This document shows positions 6,709-11,355 of a stretch of DNA of 11,355 nucleotides, piece after piece. A model generated the notes under the pieces. It saw nothing but the letters and a program-made list of their open reading frames with translations, was not told the origin of the DNA and searched no databases. Origin of the DNA: an uncultured Bacilli bacterium (GTDB lineage: Bacteria; Bacillota_I; Bacilli_A; RF39; UBA660); the NCBI GenBank assembly GCA_947587115.1, contig CANPXY010000034.1:1-11355 (forward strand), given 5' to 3'. Each line of letters starts with the position of its first letter. Positions within the stretch are counted from its first letter, which is position 1. Made by a program: the position numbers and the translations under genes.

Positions 6709-7347
6709 TTAAAATTCTTTCATTTCCTTTCGCAACTTCTTATAATTGGGCATATTATTTTCCACTATTTTCCAAAAATCAGACGAATGATTTGGATATA
6801 AGAAATGCGCCAATTCGTGAACGATCACATAATCTAAATATTGAACATCGTGTTTGATGAGTTCCAAGTTCAAAGTCACTACTTGATCTCTTGTATTGCA
6901 AACACCCCAACGACTTCGCATCTGGCGAATGCGAAGACGAGGATAAGGAACTTCATAAAGAAATGCAGCATAAACTTGATCGAGATGTTCTTTAAAAATT
7001 TGTCTTGCCTGTTTGCGATACCACGACTCTAAATCGACTTCTTTTGGCAAAAAGACTTTGGCTACCCCCAACTGAACTTCACTTTTCGCCCAATAGACGA
7101 CATCATACTGTTGCCCTAGAAAAGAAAAAGTACCGTTTTTTAAATTCTTTTTCTCCTGGCGCTCGATCATACGCTTGATCCCTTGTTCATTTTTTTGAAT
7201 AAATGATTGAATCACCCGATCTCTCGTATAAAAATTCGTCGTCACGTAGATCGTAAGATCCGGCTTCACTCGTAGATAAGTATTGCGATTGGTCACTTTG
7301 CGAACCACTTCAACTGGGTAGAACTTGCCGTCAATTTCATACTGCAT
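6709..7347 (-). CDS. YgjP-like zinc metallopeptidase (DUF45, M48-related)
   Basis: From ATG 7347 it has 212 residues. The zinc site is VIVHELAHFLYPNHSSDFW (174-192): His177 and His181 from HExxH, Glu178 as catalytic base, and His187 as the likely third ligand. The upstream RQMRSRWGVC (141-150) with TLNLELI (158-164) is the other hallmark of the YgjP/DUF45 family. No signal peptide or membrane segment is seen, so it should be cytoplasmic. The substrate is unknown. The frame is open to TTG at 7359, but GGTGA (7353-7357) favours the ATG. It is the first gene of the operon running through SpoU, rimM, trmD and the small unknown protein, 23 bases before the SpoU-type gene. Confidence 0.85.
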   Translation of the reverse strand: MQYEIDGKFYPVEVVRKVTNRNTYLRVKPDLTIYVTTNFYTRDRVIQSFIQKNEQGIKRMIERQEKKNLKNGTFSFLGQQYDVVYWAKSEVQLGVAKVFLPKEVDLESWYRKQARQIFKEHLDQVYAAFLYEVPYPRLRIRQMRSRWGVCNTRDQVVTLNLELIKHDVQYLDYVIVHELAHFLYPNHSSDFWKIVENNMPNYKKLRKEMKEF

Positions 7348-7363
7348 ACACTTCACCAAACTT

Positions 7364-7369
7364 ATTATA
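7364..7369 (-). promoter_or_regulatory. Extended -10 promoter of the metallopeptidase-rimM-trmD operon
   Basis: TATAAT with TGA directly before it forms an extended -10 box. No good -35 box lies 16-18 bases upstream, where the sequence is taken up by the terminator of the DUF2207 gene. Transcription would start near 7357, leaving a leader of only about ten bases that begins at the GGTGA ribosome binding site. Confidence 0.6.
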
Positions 7370-7382
7370 TCATCTTTTTGAC

Positions 7383-7405
7383 AAAAAGGACGTTAAAAAC
7401 GTCCT
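7383..7405 (-). terminator. Intrinsic terminator of the lemA-DUF2207 unit
   Basis: AGGACGTT and AACGTCCT form an eight-pair stem with a three-base loop, followed on the minus strand by a T-run. The TAA stop of the DUF2207 gene (7393-7395) is within the hairpin. The next promoter's -10 box begins only 14 bases further on. Confidence 0.85.
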
Positions 7406-9285
7406 CCGCTCATTCCGCCACCGCCTCCGAAGCCGCCGCCTCCACTTGAGACGCCACCTCCGAAACCACCGCCAGAACTATTTTGACTGTTCGCAACACT
7501 GCTTCGACTAGAAGAGACTGCTTGATGAACAACACCCGATACATCGTGCAATATATTGCCATGAATGATTGCATGCATCATGTAATAATTACCAAACGTC
7601 ATAGAATCTTCCGTCATATGCATCGCTTCCATCTTAATTTTCATCTGCTTCTCTAACTCGTCGGCGCATCCAAGAATCGTTGCATATACCAAATATTTAT
7701 CCCATAACGTAACCTCTGGAAGCGTCTTCTCATCCATTCGTCCGAAATCTTTTAGAAAGCGTTTAAACGCCATCCACTGTTGATATTCTAAGGCCCCTTT
7801 CTCAGTCCGTTTCTGAAAAGTTACAAAATAAACAAGAGACAAAACGGTCATTGGGACGGACAAATATCCTAAGAAAATGCTTGTTTCAAAATAAATATTT
7901 AAAATAAACACCACAATTCCGATGATACTGACCAATACCCCGATCACTCTTGGAGCTGTCATCGAAACAAAAAATTCTTGATTTGCTGCGTCCATTTGGG
8001 CAGCAACTAGCCAATCCTGATACTGATCATAGAAATGTTCCGCATTGCTTCTGGTGCGTGTATATTGTTTGATGGCCTTTAAAGTAACGTCCTTGCCATT
8101 TCCGATTTCATCGACCAAAAGATGGACGACCATCTGTTCCGTTTTGGTCAAACTGTTCATGTACTCATCCACTTTGACAAATTTATATTCCTTTTTTTGA
8201 TCGTTAAGTTCTTCAATTTTTAATGCTTTCTTTTGAACGATTGCTAAAATGGAAGCGGAAAGTCCATCCTCACTAATCCTATTCTTAAGCAAATATTCCA
8301 AAACCTCTGGACCATAATTTCCTGGAAAGTCACGATAATATTGCGCATTAAAAGCAACTTTTCGCTCTTTATCATACTTTAAATAAGTATAGATGAGCAA
8401 AGCAATTAACCCAAGATACCAAGCACCTGTAATTCCTATGATCGTATTGTTCCAAAAACGGATTTTGGAGCGTTCTTGATTGGCAATATCTGCCTGTTCT
8501 TCTTCATACGCTAAAATAAGATCTTTTGCTTGGATATCGGTCGTCTTCACTGCTTCAGGTACCAAGTCTTTATCAAACATGATCCGAACATTGACAGGAT
8601 TATAGGCCCCTAAAAAGTCATACGTGAGCAGCGCCGTATCGTCATGAAGTCGTTGGATTTCTCCGTTGAGCGGTCCATGTGCCCAAACGCGCATACTCGA
8701 ATCTTTTTGTGGCAAATGTACCTGAACAACAAAGTCGTTGATATTATCTTGATATTCATCTCCCAAAATTCTCCAATTGAGTTCTGCAACATCTTGATGA
8801 ACCACCACTGCATCGACGATTTCATACTCTATATAAAATGCACTGTTATAACTGGAAGGATTATAAATTTGCAAGTTGATTCCTGTCGAAGTATCTTCTC
8901 TTGTATAAACGCCATAATCACCAACGGAAGCGGTCGAAACTTCCCTAAATTGATGATTTAAATCATTTAAAGAAGAAAATGTAAGATGATCCTTATCTAA
9001 AATATCGTACACTTTCAAATTTCGAATTCCTGAGGCATCATAGATATCGCTTTCTCCAAAATCTTCTACTGCTCCCGTAAAAGGAGACGCATAAGTTCTT
9101 CGATAATCGATGGTACTCCACTGTCCATTATAAGTGCCACTCAAACTCCTCAAAGTTCGAACAAAAAGACTTCCATCCGCTCGAACTTCAATATCTGTAT
9201 ACATTTTTTCTGTAACATCTTCGGCTTGTACCAATACTGGCGTCAAGAAGAAGATTGCACATATTATCAATAAAATTTTTTTCAT
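7393..9285 (-). CDS. DUF2207 domain membrane protein with glycine-rich tail
   Basis: From ATG 9285 it has 630 residues. A signal peptide is at 1-21 (MKKILLIICAIFFLTPVLVQA). A large extracytoplasmic DUF2207 region spans about 22-250, the first transmembrane segment about 281-301, a cytoplasmic part about 302-445, and two more transmembrane segments about 446-466 and 470-489. A conserved cytoplasmic stretch LPEVTLWDKYLVYATILG (522-539) follows, then a low-complexity end of glycine, serine and phenylalanine (about 604-630). This order is that of YciQ-like DUF2207 proteins, which often sit next to lemA. The molecular role is not known; an envelope function is inferred. The frame runs on to 9363 inside lemA, but TTTGGAGG plus the signal peptide fix the start at 9285. 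A terminator separates it from lemA. Confidence 0.9.
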   Translation of the reverse strand: MKKILLIICAIFFLTPVLVQAEDVTEKMYTDIEVRADGSLFVRTLRSLSGTYNGQWSTIDYRRTYASPFTGAVEDFGESDIYDASGIRNLKVYDILDKDHLTFSSLNDLNHQFREVSTASVGDYGVYTREDTSTGINLQIYNPSSYNSAFYIEYEIVDAVVVHQDVAELNWRILGDEYQDNINDFVVQVHLPQKDSSMRVWAHGPLNGEIQRLHDDTALLTYDFLGAYNPVNVRIMFDKDLVPEAVKTTDIQAKDLILAYEEEQADIANQERSKIRFWNNTIIGITGAWYLGLIALLIYTYLKYDKERKVAFNAQYYRDFPGNYGPEVLEYLLKNRISEDGLSASILAIVQKKALKIEELNDQKKEYKFVKVDEYMNSLTKTEQMVVHLLVDEIGNGKDVTLKAIKQYTRTRSNAEHFYDQYQDWLVAAQMDAANQEFFVSMTAPRVIGVLVSIIGIVVFILNIYFETSIFLGYLSVPMTVLSLVYFVTFQKRTEKGALEYQQWMAFKRFLKDFGRMDEKTLPEVTLWDKYLVYATILGCADELEKQMKIKMEAMHMTEDSMTFGNYYMMHAIIHGNILHDVSGVVHQAVSSSRSSVANSQNSSGGGFGGGVSSGGGGFGGGGGMSGGRF

Positions 9286-9295
9286 TGCAGCCTCC

Positions 9296-9321
9296 AAAAA
9301 AACTTGCGTAAATACGCAAGT
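9296..9321 (-). terminator. Intrinsic terminator or attenuator between lemA and the DUF2207 gene
   Basis: ACTTGCGTA (9302-9310) and TACGCAAGT (9313-9321) form a nine-pair stem with a two-base gap, followed on the minus strand by seven T. The T-run runs straight into the GGAGG ribosome binding site (9291-9295) of the DUF2207 gene, and no promoter lies between. Most transcripts should stop after lemA, leaving a minority to read on. Confidence 0.8.
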
Positions 9322-9322
9322 A

Positions 9323-9880
9323 TTATTCAAATGATACTTTTGGTACTTCTCGTTCTTCTCCACTTACTTCAAAATATGGAGCAATCTTGAAACCTCCAAT
9401 ATTCGCAACAATATTAGAAGGAATCATCTGTACCTTATTATTGTAAGTCAACACTGTATCATTATAGAACTGACGCATCGTACTGATCTTATCTTCCGCT
9501 TCCTTCAAATCTGCCTGTAATGACAAGAAGTTTTCGTTGGCTTTAAGTTCAGGATAGCTTTCAGTTAAAGCGAACAATTTCCCAACCGCTTTCGTAAGTT
9601 CTCCAGATAAGCTCATCTCTTCTTCAGGAGTAGAAGCATTGATAAAATTATTGCGTGCTTTCACGACATCTTCAAACGTGCCCTTTTCATGTTTCGCATA
9701 ACCTTTTACCGTCTCAACTAAATTTGGTATCAAGTCTGCTCGACGTTTTAACTGTACATCGATTTGAGCCCATTGATCGTCCTTTCTATTTCTTAATTGT
9801 ACTAAAGAATTATAGGTTCCAAAATACCAAATAAGTAATAGTACAACCACTCCAATAATAATCCATCCCCAAATTGGCAT
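9323..9880 (-). CDS. lemA: LemA family membrane protein
   Basis: At 185 residues it has the normal LemA length. An N-terminal transmembrane anchor is at about 3-22 (WGWIIIGVVVLLLIWYF), with almost no residues before it, so the rest should face the far side of the membrane or the cytoplasm depending on topology. The body is helical: TYNSLVQLRN (22-31), then RRADLIPNLVETVKGYAKHE (46-65), YPELKANENFLSLQ (109-122) and NNKVQMIPSNIVANIGGF split over 147-164, all LemA signatures. ATG 9880 follows AAGGAGAA. LemA and DUF2207 proteins are frequent neighbours and are thought to act in the envelope, but the biochemical role is unknown. It has its own promoter. Confidence 0.95.
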   Translation of the reverse strand: MPIWGWIIIGVVVLLLIWYFGTYNSLVQLRNRKDDQWAQIDVQLKRRADLIPNLVETVKGYAKHEKGTFEDVVKARNNFINASTPEEEMSLSGELTKAVGKLFALTESYPELKANENFLSLQADLKEAEDKISTMRQFYNDTVLTYNNKVQMIPSNIVANIGGFKIAPYFEVSGEEREVPKVSFE

Positions 9881-9909
9881 AACAATTCTCCTTTCTATTT
9901 CATAAATAC

Positions 9910-9938
9910 ATTATATAATATTTTATCTTAAAAAACAA
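9910..9938 (-). promoter_or_regulatory. lemA: Promoter of lemA
   Basis: TTGTTT (9933-9938) and TATAAT (9910-9915) lie 17 bases apart on the minus strand, upstream of a leader of about 22 bases. The -10 is perfect, the -35 partial. Confidence 0.65.
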
Positions 9939-9949
9939 TGAATATTCAT
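9938..9949. repeat. Perfect 12-base palindrome at the lemA -35 box
   Basis: ATGAATATTCAT is a perfect palindrome that touches the upstream edge of the lemA -35 box. It is a candidate operator for a regulator of lemA. In AT-rich DNA a single 12-mer palindrome may also occur by chance. Confidence 0.3.
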
Positions 9950-9960
9950 GATCTTTACAC

Positions 9961-9984
9961 AATAAAAAGATCCGAAGATCTTTT
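9961..9984 (-). terminator. Intrinsic terminator with UUCG loop after the decayed gene
   Basis: On the minus strand AAAAGATC-TTCG-GATCTTTT forms an eight-pair stem closed by a C(UUCG)G tetraloop, an unusually stable loop, followed by TATT. It starts three bases after the TAG of the relic reading frame (9988-9990) and would stop minus-strand transcripts before lemA. Confidence 0.75.
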
Positions 9985-9987
9985 CGA

Positions 9988-10204
9988 CTAAGGTTTCCAG
10001 TGGATACATGGGTTCGTACTATCTCCATAGTCCTCCTCTGTTTTATGTGTTTCATATAGTTGTAACTCCTTCTAGTATCACAACATTAGTAACACCTTTC
10101 CCATATCCTTGAATTGTTCTTGGAATGACCACATCACTTATTATTTTTTTAATTGGACTAGTTTCATTCGTTACAACACTGTCATTTTTTAAAATCTTTA
10201 GCCC
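9988..10204 (-). pseudogene. Decayed 3' end of a leucine-rich-repeat (BspA-like) protein gene
   Basis: No intact gene is present, but two minus-strand segments read as protein. From 10204 to the TGA at 10052-10054 is a 50-codon stretch beginning GLKILKND and containing DVVIPRTIQGYG and then VTNVVILEGVTTI. This closely matches the repeat style of LRR_5/BspA proteins (hydrophobic-IP-x-x-I, then V-IPEGVT-x-IG). Just as the repeat should continue, the frame breaks. Another frame from about 10056 gives YETHKTEEDYGDSTNPC and ends IHWKP at a TAG (9988-9990), directly followed by the UUCG terminator. There is no start codon or ribosome binding site. The most economical reading is the last part of a surface repeat protein gene with a frameshift or deletion and its 5' part lost. 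The match rests on eye recognition only. Confidence 0.5.
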
Positions 10205-10208
10205 GCAT

Positions 10209-10238
10209 AAAAAAGCATATCTTTAATAGATATACTTT
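10209..10238 (-). terminator. Intrinsic terminator of the nucleoside hydrolase gene
   Basis: On the minus strand AAAGTATATC pairs with GATATGCTTT (ten pairs, one U-G) around a seven-base loop, and the T-run continues to six T. It lies 40 bases after the nucleoside hydrolase stop. Confidence 0.75.
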
Positions 10239-10277
10239 ATTTATTTTGTAATATGTTTTAGCTTTGATGCGCAACTA

Positions 10278-11177
10278 TCACTTAAATGTCTTTTTAAATA
10301 ATTTTCTAAATTTTTCGATATCAAAGTCAGTCGAAACCATGATATTGCTCTTGTCTGTTAACTCTACCTTGCTTTGTCCACGTTCTGAACCATGGGTCAT
10401 AATTTTAACTTTTGCAGGCTCAAACTTTACGATTTCAGGATCTATGATTGTTGCTATAGTAGTTGGATCAGGCGCTCCAAGACCAATTGTGCCATAATGA
10501 TCGTAACAGAATTCCATATACTTTTCAGAAATTAAAGCAACGAATCGTGATAATAAATGATCTGAATTCCTTAGATTTTCAACATAGTCTTTTTCAATAA
10601 ATGATTGAACGCCAATCTCATGTGTGACAACTTTGATATCTTCAAAAGGAGCCTCAAAAACAGTCCGTGCTGCCTCTGGATCGCCATTGATATTAAATTC
10701 AATATATGGTTCTTTTTCTTCTGGATCATACGTTGCACCCATAATTAACACATGTTTAATTCTATTAGTTAAACCTTGATCTTTCTTGATTGCTTTCGCA
10801 AGATTTGTAAGCGGTCCAAAACACACAATTGTTAAATCATCTTTGTATTTTTTAGATGCTTTAATCATAAAGTCTTCAGCTGACATCTTCTCTAAATGTC
10901 TAGTATTTGTATCAGGAAAAACTGCATAACCAAGTCCATCTTTACCATGGGCATATTCAGCCGTCTCATGATTACAGTCATGAGTAACTGTTCCTTTATA
11001 CATTTTGATATTACTATCTAAAAAATCCTGTATGATCTTTAAATTTTTTTCCGATTTCTCTACAGGAATATTGCCACTGGCAAGTGTAAAACCTATTATG
11101 TCCAAATGATTTCGAACGCCTAAAAGGATTGCTAAAGCGTCATCAATTCCAGGATCTGTGTCTATTATATATTTCAT
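10278..11177 (-). CDS. Nucleoside hydrolase (IUNH family)
   Basis: A 299-residue, full-length enzyme of the calcium-dependent family that splits the N-glycosidic bond of nucleosides to free base and ribose for salvage. The calcium-binding motif DTDPGIDD is at 6-13 (Asp6, Asp8, Asp12, Asp13). AHGKDGLG (76-83), CFGPLTNLAKA (119-129) and EFNINGDPEAA (160-170) are further hallmarks. The last calcium ligand should be Asp237 in GLGAPDPTTIA (232-242). The usual motif is HDP, with the histidine as proposed acid for the leaving base; here the histidine is replaced by Pro236. Activity or base preference may thus differ. ATG 11177 follows TGGAGGATA. It is a single-gene unit with its own promoter and terminator. 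Ribose or purine versus pyrimidine preference cannot be read from sequence. Confidence 0.9.
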   Translation of the reverse strand: MKYIIDTDPGIDDALAILLGVRNHLDIIGFTLASGNIPVEKSEKNLKIIQDFLDSNIKMYKGTVTHDCNHETAEYAHGKDGLGYAVFPDTNTRHLEKMSAEDFMIKASKKYKDDLTIVCFGPLTNLAKAIKKDQGLTNRIKHVLIMGATYDPEEKEPYIEFNINGDPEAARTVFEAPFEDIKVVTHEIGVQSFIEKDYVENLRNSDHLLSRFVALISEKYMEFCYDHYGTIGLGAPDPTTIATIIDPEIVKFEPAKVKIMTHGSERGQSKVELTDKSNIMVSTDFDIEKFRKLFKKTFK

Positions 11178-11194
11178 AAATATCCTCCATATCT

Positions 11195-11222
11195 ATTCTA
11201 TCATACTTTAATTATATTTCAA
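11195..11222 (-). promoter_or_regulatory. Promoter of the nucleoside hydrolase gene
   Basis: TTGAAA (11217-11222) and TAGAAT (11195-11200) are separated by 16 bases on the minus strand, and TGA precedes the -10 (TGATAGAAT, extended -10). The leader would be about ten bases long and carries the GGAGG site. Confidence 0.6.
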
Positions 11223-11296
11223 TAATCGTTAAATAAATTTATCAATTTCACATAAATAAGACGTCTTTCTTTTTAAAATAAGTTGTGTTAAACAAA

Positions 11297-11325
11297 ATGA
11301 CTGATAAATAAAAAAGTGCTATAAT
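11297..11325 (+). promoter_or_regulatory. Divergent plus-strand promoter for a gene beyond the right edge
   Basis: ATGACT (11297-11302) and TATAAT (11320-11325) are 17 bases apart with an extended TGC before the -10. It points away from the nucleoside hydrolase gene and is the only plus-strand expression signal in the window. Confidence 0.65.
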
Positions 11326-11347
11326 AAGAATGCCAAATAAAAATTGT

Positions 11348-11355
11348 AGAAAGGA
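11348..11355 (+). promoter_or_regulatory. Ribosome binding site of a gene starting outside the window
   Basis: AGAAAGGA ends the window, about 15-20 bases after the predicted start of the divergent transcript. A start codon would be expected within about ten bases beyond the edge. Confidence 0.6.

Noticed and set aside
7399..7476. GC-rich, repetitive stretch that could be taken for a foreign or CRISPR-like repeat.
   Set aside because: It encodes the glycine-rich tail of the DUF2207 protein; the repetition comes from glycine codons. No spaced direct repeats are present.
8644..8961. Plus-strand open frame of 105 codons within the DUF2207 gene.
   Set aside because: It lies wholly antisense to a conserved gene, with no Shine-Dalgarno site or recognisable motif.
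10008..10226. A hydrophobic plus-strand reading frame broken by one TGA (includes MTTSLIIFLIGLVSFV), which could be a decayed membrane protein.
   Set aside because: It is antisense to the leucine-rich-repeat relic, whose motif match is more specific. T-rich sequence gives hydrophobic frames by chance, and there is no ribosome binding site.
10264..10497. Plus-strand open frame of 77 codons opposite the nucleoside hydrolase.
   Set aside because: It is a shadow of the well-supported minus-strand gene and shows no ribosome site or family features.
1..11355. Search for tRNA, rRNA, CRISPR array or insertion sequence.
   Set aside because: No tRNA cloverleaf with TTCGANTC arm, no rRNA segment, no regularly spaced direct repeats and no transposase were seen.

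Overview
This 11.4 kb window is AT-rich and looks like a chromosomal segment of a low-GC Firmicute. The close packing, strong AGGAGG-type ribosome binding sites and sigma-A promoters with extended -10 boxes, plus the rimM-trmD-rplS-lepB gene set, fit an Erysipelotrichia-like or related gut lineage. That assignment is an inference from gene content and style, not a measured placement. TGA is used as a normal stop (rimM ends in TGA), so this is not a Mycoplasma-type genetic code. All recognisable genes lie on the minus strand. A promoter and ribosome binding site at the right edge point to one plus-strand gene beyond the window.

Minus-strand layout from right to left: (1) 10278-11177, a nucleoside hydrolase with its own promoter and terminator. 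(2) 9881-10277, a gene-free gap holding the decayed 3' end of what looks like a BspA-type leucine-rich-repeat gene, which keeps a terminator, followed by the lemA promoter. (3) 7393-9880, lemA and a DUF2207 membrane protein, a common pair, separated here by an intrinsic terminator. (4) 4325-7347, a compact operon of a YgjP-type metallopeptidase, a SpoU-family RNA methyltransferase, rimM, trmD and a small protein of unknown function. (5) 3315-4201, rplS with its own strong promoter and leader, then a terminator-like hairpin, then lepB. (6) 351-3205, a Ham1-like NTP pyrophosphatase, an RsmF-type rRNA cytosine methyltransferase and a TtcA-type tRNA thiolation enzyme. (7) 1-189, the N-terminal part of a KilA-N domain protein, cut by the window edge.

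The centre of the window is translation machinery and RNA modification: RimM matures the 30S subunit, TrmD makes m1G37 in tRNA, L19 is a 50S protein, and RsmF-like, SpoU-like and TtcA-like proteins modify rRNA or tRNA. LepB serves secretion and the Ham1-like enzyme cleans the nucleotide pool. I found no convincing new multi-gene system. The points most worth a second look are the intrinsic terminators that overlap stop codons or sit inside operons (rplS/lepB, lemA/DUF2207), the unrecognised protein between trmD and rplS, the nucleoside hydrolase lacking the usual active-site histidine, and the leucine-rich-repeat relic.
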